Assembly (NCBI RefSeq): GCF_000306115.2
Contig: NZ_AKWX02000004.1
Coordinates: 482,501 to 546,500, forward strand
DNA from: Leptospira wolffii serovar Khorat str. Khorat-H2
Lineage (GTDB): Bacteria > Spirochaetota > Leptospiria > Leptospirales > Leptospiraceae
Direction of reading: 5' to 3'
Length of the DNA: 64,000 nt
Shown in pieces: positions 27,601 to 36,053 of the stretch. The position numbers were made by a program, and so were the translations under genes. The notes below the pieces were generated by a model. The model was not told the DNA's origin. It did no database searches and saw only the letters and a program-made list of their open reading frames with translations. The stretch's first letter is position 1, and each line of letters starts with the position of its first letter.

Positions 27601-29490
27601 GCTATGGCGGACATTACGGAAAGAAGAAAGGCTCAAAATGATCTCATCGATTCGGAGGAAAGGCTACGTTTAGCTCTCAATTCTTCCAAGATGGGAACCT
27701 GGAGCTGGAACTTAACGAATCGTTCCGCTCATTGGTCTTCCGATACTGCCACAATCTTCGGATTTCCGATAACCGAGTTCGAGAAGAACGCCAATCTGTT
27801 CATGGAGTTAGTGCATCCGGAAGACAAGCAACTCATCCGAGAATCGGTAAGAGAAAGCCTAAGAGGCGGAAGAATCGACGTAAATCTGGAATTCCGGGTC
27901 TTTCATCCGGACGGAAGCATCCATTGGTTGGAAGTAAAAGGACAGGTCTACAGGAACGCAAAAAATCTTCCGAATAGAATGGCGGGAATTCTCGCGGACA
28001 TCACCGACAGAAAGAAATCCGAGGAGAAATTGAAGGCGAGCGAGCTTCGGTTCCAGACATTCTATAGGTTCGCAAACGAAGCCATTCTGTTCATTAACCC
28101 TAGAACGGAGGAGATTCTGGATACGAATCCCGCCTTTTTAAGAATATTCAATTATACTCAAAAAGAAGCGACTACCGTCAAATCCACTTCCCTATTCACT
28201 GCGGATTCCTGGGCGGCATTACATGCGAGAATTCGTTCTTTCGAAAGCGCGGAGAATCTGGAATTACAAGCATTGCGAAAAAACGGCGCAGTATTCTCCT
28301 CATTGGGAAGTATTCATTTCTATACGGAGCGGGATTCCTTCGTGGCGGCGATCAGCCTTCTAGATACCTCGGCACTCCAAGAAGTGGAGGAATTGAAGGT
28401 TATCAACGACGAAATCTCGGTCAGAAACAAACTCATAGAAATGCAAAAGAACGAGTTGCAGGATACGTTGGAAAATCTGAAGAAAGCCCAGGCTCAACTC
28501 ATACAATCCGAAAAAATGGCGGCCTTAGGACAATTGATCGCGGGAGTAGCTCACGAGATTAACAATCCGATCGGCGCCATCCAGGCTTCCAATCAGAACC
28601 TACAGGAATGTCTTATCCGTTTCCAAACCGTGCTTCCGGAAGTCCAAAATATTTTAGCCTCCATGGAAGAGGAGGAAGTGGAGTCCTTTCGGGGATTCCT
28701 GGAATTGGTAAGACAATCCAAAGAGCAGTTGACCGGAATGGAGGAGAGAAACACCAAAAAGGCGATCGTCTCCAAACTCCGCGAACTCGGAATCGTCTCT
28801 CACTACGTATTCGCCGATTCCCTTACCGATATGGGATTCCGGGACGTTCCGAATATAGCGGTTCGATTCCTCAAAAACGAGAAGGCCAATATTCTTTTGG
28901 AATATTCCAGCTTGGAAGCGTATTTCTTCGTGAATACGAATACGATCCGAATCGCCGTGGATAGGGTTTCTAAGATTCTATACGCTCTAAAGAATTTCTC
29001 CCATTTCGATACTGAATCGGAAAAGATACCTACTTCCATAACGGAGAATATAGAAACGGTTCTTACGATCTACCAAAACCAACTCAAAAAAGGGATACAG
29101 GTCACGAAGAATTACGGAAATATTCCGAAAATATTATGCTATCCGGACGATCTCATCCATGTCTGGACGAATCTCATCTACAATTCTTTGCAGGCCATGG
29201 ATTTCAGAGGAGAGATCACCATTCAGACATACGTAAAAGGAGAACATGCCGTGGTGGAAATCACGGACACCGGTTCCGGAATTCCGACGGAGATCTTAGA
29301 CAAGATCTTCCAGCCTTTCTTTACCACAAAATTGCCCGGGGAAGGAAGCGGTCTAGGATTGGATATAGTAAAGAAGATCGTGGAAAAACACGAAGGTAAA
29401 ATAGAAGTGGAATCGGTTCCGGGCAAGACAACATTCCGCATTCTTCTCCCCTTAGTCAGTACGGAAGAATTTTTAGGCCTCCCCTCTTAA
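24640..29490 (+). CDS. Multi-PAS/GAF sensor histidine kinase
   Basis: A 1616-residue soluble sensor kinase. After a coiled coil (18-48) come PAS domains at about 55-150, 184-300, 310-430 and 435-552. A GAF domain follows (about 580-745), then PAS domains at about 749-870, 878-1005, 1007-1135 and 1138-1250. Several are PAS_3 type with GxWDWN-like openings. The histidine motif GVAHEINNPIGA has phospho-acceptor His1305, and the ATP-binding boxes DTGSGIP and GSGLGL are near 1543 and 1569. An insert of over 100 residues separates the His helix from the next helix, as in the kinase at 29593. No receiver or transmembrane segment. Start uncertain: TTG 24640, GTG 24655 or GTG 24664. Confidence 0.93.
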   Translation: MALYYVNCVETRKKKKSPKDPDKELKEAREKIRELEGKIKNLSSGAKSYSRLLRNLLDNSPSVITILDCKSGQFVEVNSTAEKLFGYSRKEFMKMGPADISPEFQPGGMDSKSAALEKIKLALQGDTPTFLWEHSHKDGTSIPCRIYLVKVPGSKALVQGNILDLRPDMERDALSQSRQQKLDLVIKSADLGFWDWNIPKGSLSPNERWLTLLGFAPNEITPDYPFWQSRVHPEDFPRTITLLQEHLEGKTELFDTDFRMLCKDGSYRWIRSRGKVWERNEKGEPIRALGIHLDIHESKEIARQLAEKERTLDVAVQGSNLGIWDYNIASGAHTVDDNWIRMIGYNPGEIEPSYEFWENALHPDDREKTNECWRKYAAGESEAYSATFRLKCKDGSYKWIMTRGKIAEQDAKGSATRIIGIHIDLTEQKMIEEELRETKLFLDRAQRTAKIGSWEYDTNSGKVTASEGMIQIFGTDQVGGSRGLERIHPDDQEMTLEHFARCIEDAVGGEIEYKIVTPSGEEKIILNRTDFIKNSEGKVQKLLGTIQDVTLERNREKEERKKRALEHLTASISADLINQPSLEIEEAVRNSIERLTNYFQMSRGTVITYDLENQTRRISFEYVSPNSKYHEKSWEGFLPVNVDNPQTQKIFSSEIVLIEEQDIERMEEGLRNLIRRFEICFLIAVPLRLEGRVIGVLVLSSEKTFADSGIHLGQSEVSSLRGIGDILTNALERKRKNSELIAERDLLSSIMETSVAAVTVLNPQGEILYANASAERVLGLRLESLKQRKYNSPEWKATAIDGGEWTPEDQPFARVLSTGQPVSDVRHAIEDTQGNKKYLSINGAPVKEPTGEIKLLVFLILDITESLLAERALQQSEERYRRVAEQTGQMVYDYDIPSGRITWAGAVEKITGYNLKEFQEVNGGLITEFIHPEDRQRVADRIREAKENGGYFTSEYRFLRKDGKYIIVEDKGVFVMSSQSQSDRLLGAMADITERRKAQNDLIDSEERLRLALNSSKMGTWSWNLTNRSAHWSSDTATIFGFPITEFEKNANLFMELVHPEDKQLIRESVRESLRGGRIDVNLEFRVFHPDGSIHWLEVKGQVYRNAKNLPNRMAGILADITDRKKSEEKLKASELRFQTFYRFANEAILFINPRTEEILDTNPAFLRIFNYTQKEATTVKSTSLFTADSWAALHARIRSFESAENLELQALRKNGAVFSSLGSIHFYTERDSFVAAISLLDTSALQEVEELKVINDEISVRNKLIEMQKNELQDTLENLKKAQAQLIQSEKMAALGQLIAGVAHEINNPIGAIQASNQNLQECLIRFQTVLPEVQNILASMEEEEVESFRGFLELVRQSKEQLTGMEERNTKKAIVSKLRELGIVSHYVFADSLTDMGFRDVPNIAVRFLKNEKANILLEYSSLEAYFFVNTNTIRIAVDRVSKILYALKNFSHFDTESEKIPTSITENIETVLTIYQNQLKKGIQVTKNYGNIPKILCYPDDLIHVWTNLIYNSLQAMDFRGEITIQTYVKGEHAVVEITDTGSGIPTEILDKIFQPFFTTKLPGEGSGLGLDIVKKIVEKHEGKIEVESVPGKTTFRILLPLVSTEEFLGLPS

Positions 29491-29592
29491 TTTCATAACT
29501 TACATTTATCCGCGAAACGAAATAGTTCCTACGATTACGCAGGGGAATTTGTGAGAAGGCTCCCGGATTTTCCGAAATGCAAAACGTGAATT

Positions 29593-31845
29593 TTAGACGA
29601 AGCGAGGAAACGAAAAACGGAAAACTGTCCTACCGGGAATGCTTTCCCAAGTCCAACTTCCACCGTATTTCTTAGATATGGAAGCGGCCACCGCGAGCCC
29701 AATTCCTGCTCCTTCTCCTTCCGATTTTCCGGAAAATAAAGCTTCTCCTATTCTTTCTTTCAAACTGGAAGGTATACCCGGACCATTATCTTCCACCTCG
29801 CAGATCACTTTCGCATCGGCATCGAATATTCTGATCTTCAGATTTCCTTCTCCCGACATAGCCTGGTAAGCGTTATCCACCACCTGAGTCCAGAGACGGA
29901 CCAAATCCTCTGGCACACATTTCATGACCGCATCGGAGATATAGAATCTCTCCACGAGAACCCTATTTCCCCCGGCGCCTTCGTAAACTCCCAGAACGGC
30001 TTCCATAGTATCTGAAAGTTTAACGAGTCTTTCAGAGCCTTCTTTTGCGATCCCGGAATATGTTTCCAACGCGGATACGATCTTGTACATTTTGTCGGTG
30101 GATCTGTGTATGACTTCTTCCGAAACGTAAATGCCTCTCATCGCCATAAAAAACTCGGAGATCCTATCCCACTCCTCGGATTCGCAGAGGATCAAAAGCG
30201 ATTTCGGGCAACTCAAAAAACCGAGTTCGGCGATGATAGCGGCCTTATCCCCTGCGAGCGAAATCTCCTGCTCCTTCAGAAAAGCTTCGATCGCGTGTCT
30301 AGTCTGACGGAATTTCTTTCCTATGGTTTCCTTTCCATTTTCCAGAATTTCGCTCAAGGCTAAAGAGAATGCGGATCTCTCCGACTCCGCAGCCTGGGGT
30401 AAATAGATCATCAGAAAAGGCAAGAGTTCCACGATGCGAAGCGTATAAAAGGAAACGTTCTCTCTGGCAGCATTCATTGCGCCCAACGGATTATTGATCT
30501 GGTGACTGACCGCTCCCGAAATTCTTCCTATTGCGGCTAATCTTTCGTTTCTAAGAAGAATTTCCTGGGTAGCTTTCAATTCTCCCAATGCCGTTTCCAA
30601 TTCTTCCTTTTGCAGACGTATGATCTCGTTTCTGGAATTGATCTCCTTGGATTCCCTTAGGATCTTTTCGGAACGCAACTGTTGGTCGATGGCAAGCAGG
30701 AGTTTCTCCTTCATATTCTCCAATGTTACGAAAAGATGATATATTTCGTCCTTAAATTCCCGGTTCGGAATCTGGGCCAAGAAGTCTCCGCCGCCCAAGG
30801 AGTCCGCAAAGCCGGAAGCGGAAGAGATCCCTTCCGAAACGTATCTACAGAAAAAGCGATCTATAAAATACAAACATACGGGCAATAGCGTAAAAGTGAT
30901 CAGCAAGGATCTGAAGACAATGGACCATAGATCGCTCCATAAAACGGAGTCCGGAACGAATACTTCGATACCCCAGTACTCGCTATAATTCCCCGCTCGG
31001 AAAGGAAAGATATAGATCTGCCCGTTTTCTCCCGCGTAACCGAAAGGTTGTTCTTTCTGTAACAGATTCCGGATATTAGATCGAACTTCCGAAGATCCCG
31101 CGGCTTTTCCCTGTAAAATAGCTTTTCCTCCGTGGGTCGCGTATTTACCGCCTGGAGATATAAGGGCCAGATAACCTTTGTCTCCGAAGGGTTTTCTCAA
31201 GAAGAATTCTTTCTCCAAATCCGCCAAACGCAGATCCAATCCGACCACACCCGCAAATCTACCCCCTCGAATCACAGGCCTCGCTAAAGAAATCAAGAAC
31301 GTATTCCTTCCGTCCACCGGATAGGAGTAAGGCTCGCCCATATAGTCGTTCATCGTCTTCTTGGGAACTTGGTAATAATCGGCGGTGCCGTCCGTCTTTT
31401 CGAATCCCAGGATAGGATCGACCTTTATTATTTCAGAATTTTCTAAATCACGATGGAAATACGGAATGAATCGACCCGTCGGTCCCGAGCCTTTCCTACC
31501 TATGTATCGGAAATCCGGACCGTCGAAGCTATTCGCCTCGAATATGGTCCAGGATCCGAGAAAGCGTTTGTCCTTTTCGAACATTTCCAGAAGTTCCTTC
31601 TCGGCGGATTCCCTAGAAGGACGAGTGAGTTCCCAGCGCGTTTTCAGATTGGCAAGACGATTCATCCCGTCGGAGAAAACCCTGCGAACTTCGAAGGATG
31701 CGGCCTCCGCCTTAGCCATAGCTGTTTCCTGAGAGGAGACGCGGGCGTCGTAATAGGAAAATACGACTACTATTAAGGTAAGAGTTACGGAGAACGTAAT
31801 TAGAACAGCTGCACAGTAGATAGAGAAGCGCGTCCTCAGGCTCAC
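29593..31845 (-). CDS. dCache sensor histidine kinase
   Basis: A 750-residue membrane kinase. Transmembrane helix (about 8-30), periplasmic double-Cache domain (about 32-300), second transmembrane helix (about 308-330), HAMP-like linker, coiled coil, then the histidine box GAVSHQINNPLGA with His near residue 449. A large insert follows before KMYKIVSALETYSG. The ATPase boxes are DNGPGIP and GEGAGIGLAVA. The Cache domain shares strings such as GRFIPY, PVIR, FAGVVG and YPV-GR with the chemoreceptor at 20645. It lies 21 bases after the single-domain response regulator gene, its likely partner. Confidence 0.94.
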   Translation of the reverse strand: MSLRTRFSIYCAAVLITFSVTLTLIVVVFSYYDARVSSQETAMAKAEAASFEVRRVFSDGMNRLANLKTRWELTRPSRESAEKELLEMFEKDKRFLGSWTIFEANSFDGPDFRYIGRKGSGPTGRFIPYFHRDLENSEIIKVDPILGFEKTDGTADYYQVPKKTMNDYMGEPYSYPVDGRNTFLISLARPVIRGGRFAGVVGLDLRLADLEKEFFLRKPFGDKGYLALISPGGKYATHGGKAILQGKAAGSSEVRSNIRNLLQKEQPFGYAGENGQIYIFPFRAGNYSEYWGIEVFVPDSVLWSDLWSIVFRSLLITFTLLPVCLYFIDRFFCRYVSEGISSASGFADSLGGGDFLAQIPNREFKDEIYHLFVTLENMKEKLLLAIDQQLRSEKILRESKEINSRNEIIRLQKEELETALGELKATQEILLRNERLAAIGRISGAVSHQINNPLGAMNAARENVSFYTLRIVELLPFLMIYLPQAAESERSAFSLALSEILENGKETIGKKFRQTRHAIEAFLKEQEISLAGDKAAIIAELGFLSCPKSLLILCESEEWDRISEFFMAMRGIYVSEEVIHRSTDKMYKIVSALETYSGIAKEGSERLVKLSDTMEAVLGVYEGAGGNRVLVERFYISDAVMKCVPEDLVRLWTQVVDNAYQAMSGEGNLKIRIFDADAKVICEVEDNGPGIPSSLKERIGEALFSGKSEGEGAGIGLAVAASISKKYGGSWTWESIPGRTVFRFSFPRFV

Positions 31846-31866
31846 GAAAAAAAGCCTACCTATCGA

Positions 31867-32253
31867 TTACTTAAGAGCGGAAGTTATGGTGGTGACTAGT
31901 TCTTTTTCGTCCCAGGGTTTTTTCAGATAACTATAAAGATTGATTTCCTTCTTTAAAGCTTCTACAGACGCGATATCCGCATGACCTGTGATGATGATTT
32001 TTTGGATTTCCGGATATCTTTGGTGAATGATTCTAAGAAATTCATCCCCCTTAATATTAGGCATGAGCCAATCGGATATGACGATTAGGATCTTAACGCC
32101 TTCCGTTACGAGTTCTTCGATGATCTGCATCGCTTCGGAAGCGTCCAAAGCAGTCTCATATCTGTAAGTATCTCCCAAATGGCGTTTCACCTGGGACTTC
32201 ATACTCATTAAGATAAGAGCTTCATCATCGACAAATAAGATCGCTTTTTCCAC
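31867..32253 (-). CDS. Single-domain response regulator
   Basis: A CheY-like receiver of 128 residues with no output domain. It contains the acidic pair FVDDEALI, the phospho-acceptor Asp in ISDWLMPNIKGDEF, the conserved Thr in IIITGHAD and the Lys in YLKKPWDEKE. The start is taken as GTG 32253 (MEKAILFVDDE), preceded by GGGGGAG; a GTG at 32271 adds six residues. It is co-transcribed with the dCache kinase. Its receiver resembles that of the REC-EAL protein upstream (shared SDxxMPxIxGDEFL and LYxYLxKPWD). It may act by protein contact or as a phosphorelay step. Confidence 0.92.
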   Translation of the reverse strand: MEKAILFVDDEALILMSMKSQVKRHLGDTYRYETALDASEAMQIIEELVTEGVKILIVISDWLMPNIKGDEFLRIIHQRYPEIQKIIITGHADIASVEALKKEINLYSYLKKPWDEKELVTTITSALK

Positions 32254-32489
32254 CGCTCCCCCGGGCCACACAATAATTTAGACGAATAAAAAAGAGACTT
32301 CCCCCCGGGAAAAACCCGGAGCAAAAACAAGGATAGTGCCGCAATCGAACAAGCTTGCAACTCATTTTCGTCTTAGTCTCTAGAATAGACGATTTTATAT
32401 CCGCTTCTCCAGAAACTAATCCAAAGTATCTATTCTCCCGCTTTTCCGCAAATTGAGAAGAATAGACCGGAAGTCGAGAAAATCAGAAT

Positions 32490-34214
32490 TCAGTCAATAA
32501 TTTTTATCTGAGTGGCCACTATATCGGGAGAAGGCTGCATGATCAGGTATCCCTGAGAATATTCTATGCCTAGGGACCTTACGACCTGCAATTCTTCCGG
32601 GGTGGATACGAATTCGGCGATGACTTTAGCGCCGATCCTATGTGCGAGTTCGGTGATCGCAGAAGTAAGTATGAAAGCGGTACGGTTTCTTTCCAAGGAT
32701 TGGATGAATTTTCCGTCGATTTTAATGAAATCGGGTTGGATCTCCAACAAACGGGAAAAGTTGGAATGCTCCACTCCGAAATCGTCGATCGCGATATGGG
32801 CCCCCAGGTCTTTCAATTCATGAATAATATCCAATCTTTCCGGATTCCCCTGAAAACTGGCAGTCTCCAGGATTTCGAAAGTCACCCTATCCGGATGGAT
32901 TCCGAAATGCTCCATTCTGGCCGCGGCCCATTTGGGAAAACTGGGGCTTTCCAATTCAGTTTCGGAAAGATTGATGGAGAAAGAATAATGAGAATCCGCA
33001 AATTTCCGAAGCGCCTTCTCGAAAAGAATAGGACTGATTCTTCTTAAAAGTCCCGTGGATTTGGCAAGATAAAGAAAAGTGGAAGGGGCGAACACTTTTC
33101 CGTCTTCTATGATCCGAGCCAGGCACTCGAACTTTTCCACCTTACCGGTCTTATTGTCCATAATCCCTTGGAAGTAAGGAACGATATTGCCGGAATGTAT
33201 GGCGTTATTCAGACGCTTGCCGAGATCCATATTTATCTTGTACAAATCCTGATCGTCCATCTTTTCCGAATAAGAATGGATTCCGGATCGGGTATCGAAT
33301 TCGGGCTCTTGGCTCGCCTTTACGAGAGCAAGTCTCGCCTTATAATATAAATCGTTTTTCCCCGTTGCGGTGGCGATCGTTGCGTTGATCCGGAAGGAAA
33401 TTCCGGACGCCATCCAATAGTCGGAACGCAAAAGGATCCGGAAAGCTATGAGATGAGGTAGGAACTCCTCCTCCGGGACCTTGGATAGAACGGCGACCTC
33501 GTCCTCGTAAACGTGAAAGATGTCTCCGTAATTTCCCAAAATGGATTGCATAGAATCCAGAAATTTCTTCATGAGATCCCTGTATAAGGAGACCCCGAAA
33601 TCGCGGGTGGTCAAAGAAGTGGATTCGATCCGTATCAAAGCGAGTAACGAATCCTTGGGTTCGGATTCCAAGGATTCCAATTTTCTGCGCAAAGATTCCA
33701 GATTTGGAAGTCCGGATTCCCGATTGAAAAGCAGCGCCTCTTCCAGCTTGCGATTCAAGTCCGAAAGAGAAAGATCGGATTCATAGGAGCGGATCGCTTC
33801 TCTAACGGTAAGCAATAGATCGTTGGAATCCCAGGGTTTGGAAAGATATCTGTAAAGATTGGCGTGGTTTAAGGCGTTTCCCACCGATTCGGCGGTGGCC
33901 TGCCCTGTGAGCATGATTTTTCGTGTGGAGGGATTGGTCTCGTGGACCTTAATGAGAAACTCGTCCCCTCGAATGCCAGGCATTACCTGATCGCTTAAGA
34001 TCACGGGGATATGTGTGCCCAATTGGTTACATTCTTCAACGATTTGGAGAGCCAGTTCCGCGCTATCCGCTGCCTCGATCTGGTAATCCTTTCCGAATGC
34101 GGACTTCAATTGTTCCTTCAGACCGCGAAGAATGATCAACTCGTCGTCTACGCATAAGATCACCGACCGCTTCGGGGTACCAGACTCGATTGATCCGTTC
34201 TCGGAAGGTTTCAC
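32490..34214 (-). CDS. Response regulator: REC, degenerate GGDEF, EAL
   Basis: A 574-residue cyclic-di-GMP-related response regulator. The receiver (about 15-135) has VDDELIIL, Asp in LSDQVMPGIRGDEF and Lys in SKPWD. A middle region (about 165-310) aligns in layout with GGDEF, but the active-site loop reads YEDEVAV, so cyclase activity is not expected. The EAL domain (about 320-570) has ECLARI in place of EALxR, then NLSETELESP, FEILETA, IDDFGVEHSN and FIKIDGKF. These keep the usual metal and catalytic residues, so phosphodiesterase activity is likely. It is divergent from the cyclase-peroxidase gene. Confidence 0.92.
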   Translation of the reverse strand: MKPSENGSIESGTPKRSVILCVDDELIILRGLKEQLKSAFGKDYQIEAADSAELALQIVEECNQLGTHIPVILSDQVMPGIRGDEFLIKVHETNPSTRKIMLTGQATAESVGNALNHANLYRYLSKPWDSNDLLLTVREAIRSYESDLSLSDLNRKLEEALLFNRESGLPNLESLRRKLESLESEPKDSLLALIRIESTSLTTRDFGVSLYRDLMKKFLDSMQSILGNYGDIFHVYEDEVAVLSKVPEEEFLPHLIAFRILLRSDYWMASGISFRINATIATATGKNDLYYKARLALVKASQEPEFDTRSGIHSYSEKMDDQDLYKINMDLGKRLNNAIHSGNIVPYFQGIMDNKTGKVEKFECLARIIEDGKVFAPSTFLYLAKSTGLLRRISPILFEKALRKFADSHYSFSINLSETELESPSFPKWAAARMEHFGIHPDRVTFEILETASFQGNPERLDIIHELKDLGAHIAIDDFGVEHSNFSRLLEIQPDFIKIDGKFIQSLERNRTAFILTSAITELAHRIGAKVIAEFVSTPEELQVVRSLGIEYSQGYLIMQPSPDIVATQIKIID

Positions 34215-34309
34215 AGAGCTCCTTGGACTTCGGTATTAGACGCAAAAAAAGATTTCCGAACCGGGGGGGAAATTATTTTTATTCCGAACAATCTCCCAAA
34301 CGATGTTCG

Positions 34310-36031
34310 ATGATCAAACCGAACGGTCTAAAGGATATTCGATCGAACCTTGGGAACTATATTCCCAAACCGATCCAAAAAATCAACCTATCCAAGCCCA
34401 GAATGATAAAGATCCTCTTTGAAAACGATAAAGAAGTCCGGATAGAAGAATCCGCAACCGACAAATCCTTACTGCAAATTTCTCTGGATTCGGGAATCCC
34501 TCATACTCACGCGTGCGGAGGTAACGCACGTTGCTCGACTTGCAGGGTTTTGGTCCAGGAGGGAGCGGAGCATTTACTTCCTAGAAACGAAAAGGAAACC
34601 TTACTCGCCCACAGAAAAGGATTCCCGGAAAACGTTAGGCTCGCCTGCCAAACGAAGATTAACGGCGACGTCAAGGTACGTCGCTTGGTCATAGACGACG
34701 CGGATCAGATCCTAGCCTCGACATTTTCGGATCTGGTATCCGGGACGGAAAAACCGGTGACCGTTCTCTTTAGCGATATTCGCGGCTTCACCGGTTTCTC
34801 GGAAACTCATCTACCGTATGACGTGATCCATATTCTTAATCGCTATTTTTATCGAATGGGAGACAAGGTCCTAAAATACGGGGGAACCATAGACAAATAT
34901 ATCGGGGACGGCCTCATGGCGGTCTTCGGACTGACGGATTCGACACCTCTGGACATGAATCTTTCCGCGGTTCGTTGTGCGTTAGAAATGGGTTCGGAAC
35001 TGGAGCAGTTGAATATCTATTTAAAAAACCATTTAGGATCCGAATTCCAGATCGGGATAGGAATCAATTATGGAACCGCAATATTGGGAAAATTAGGGCA
35101 TCCGTTAAGCATGTCTTTTACTGCGATAGGAGACACGGTCAATTCCGCTAGCAGAATCGAATCCACCACCAAGAAGGCCGCGACTAGGCTACTAGTTTCC
35201 GAAAAGGTTTATGAAATCGTTAAGGATTGGATCATAAAAGGCAGGACCTTCGAAACCAAGCTAAAAGGTAAAACGGGAACCTATAAGGTATATGAAATTC
35301 TATCCGTTAAACCTTCTCCCAAAGAGAATTCTTGGGAGGAAACCAAATACAGGATCTGGGACTCCATCGATCCTACGGAGGCGGGAGCCTGGATACGAAT
35401 GGTATTTCATGCCTCCGCAATCTTCTCAGCAGAGGAAGAATGGCTCGGAATAGAAGGTTCCATCCGATTCCCTACCATCCTAAACCAGGAAGATAATAAG
35501 GGAGTGAAAAAGCAGGTGGAAACCTTGGTACGGATCCGCGAGGAAATGGAAAAAGAAGGAAGATGGGAAGTCCCCTCCCTTTCCGATATGATTGCCGTCT
35601 CCGGAAGTCTTGCCTTACAAAAAGCGGGAGGGCCTTCCATCCCTATCCTACCGGGACGCAAGGATTCCGAATATCCGGCGGGCAGGATGCTCATGCCGAC
35701 GGACAGTCCGGATGCAAAGGATTCTCTCCGATATTTTTCCAAAATGGGTCTCTCCGTAAGGGATACTGTTCTACTTTTGGGAGTACATACTCTGGGCTGG
35801 CATTCCAAGGGTTCGTTTACCGATACTCCGAATCTTTTCAATAATCATTATTTCCGGGATCTACTTTTGGACGGAGGAATACGAATGCTCGCGACCGACA
35901 GAGCTCTCTTGGGTTTGGAAGAAACGAAACGCATGGTGATGGAATACGCTCTAGACGAACCTCGTTTTTATTCCGACTTTACGGATCTATATCGGAGACT
36001 AGTAGAGCAAAAACGATTGGAAGAATCCTGA
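34310..36031 (+). CDS. Ferredoxin-adenylyl cyclase-haem peroxidase fusion
   Basis: From ATG 34310 the product is 573 residues; ATG 34403 is an alternative, and a frame to 34190 would overlap the divergent gene. Domain 1 (about 30-125) is a [2Fe-2S] ferredoxin with Cys69, 75, 78 and 113 (ACGGNARCSTC, LACQT). Domain 2 (about 145-335) is a class III cyclase: metal Asp156 (FSDIRGF) and Asp200 (YIGDG), with Lys196 and Thr271 as adenine-selecting pair, so class IIIb adenylyl cyclase. Domain 3 (about 350-573) matches plant-type haem peroxidases: distal Arg363, Phe366, His367 (IRMVFHASAIF), GGPSIPILPGRKD, proximal His493 (LLGVHTLGW) and Asp530 (ATDRALL). Probably a peroxide- or redox-controlled cAMP source. 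The cyclase and ferredoxin calls are firm; the peroxidase call is strong by motif order. Confidence 0.92.
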   Translation: MIKPNGLKDIRSNLGNYIPKPIQKINLSKPRMIKILFENDKEVRIEESATDKSLLQISLDSGIPHTHACGGNARCSTCRVLVQEGAEHLLPRNEKETLLAHRKGFPENVRLACQTKINGDVKVRRLVIDDADQILASTFSDLVSGTEKPVTVLFSDIRGFTGFSETHLPYDVIHILNRYFYRMGDKVLKYGGTIDKYIGDGLMAVFGLTDSTPLDMNLSAVRCALEMGSELEQLNIYLKNHLGSEFQIGIGINYGTAILGKLGHPLSMSFTAIGDTVNSASRIESTTKKAATRLLVSEKVYEIVKDWIIKGRTFETKLKGKTGTYKVYEILSVKPSPKENSWEETKYRIWDSIDPTEAGAWIRMVFHASAIFSAEEEWLGIEGSIRFPTILNQEDNKGVKKQVETLVRIREEMEKEGRWEVPSLSDMIAVSGSLALQKAGGPSIPILPGRKDSEYPAGRMLMPTDSPDAKDSLRYFSKMGLSVRDTVLLLGVHTLGWHSKGSFTDTPNLFNNHYFRDLLLDGGIRMLATDRALLGLEETKRMVMEYALDEPRFYSDFTDLYRRLVEQKRLEES

Positions 36032-36053
36032 GTCGATTTTTTCCTGGAAGTAG

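Noticed and set aside
32302..32320. CCGGG-AAAAA-CCCGG hairpin
   Set aside because: Five-base stem without T-run on the relevant strand. It may assist termination behind the REC-EAL gene but is too weak to call.
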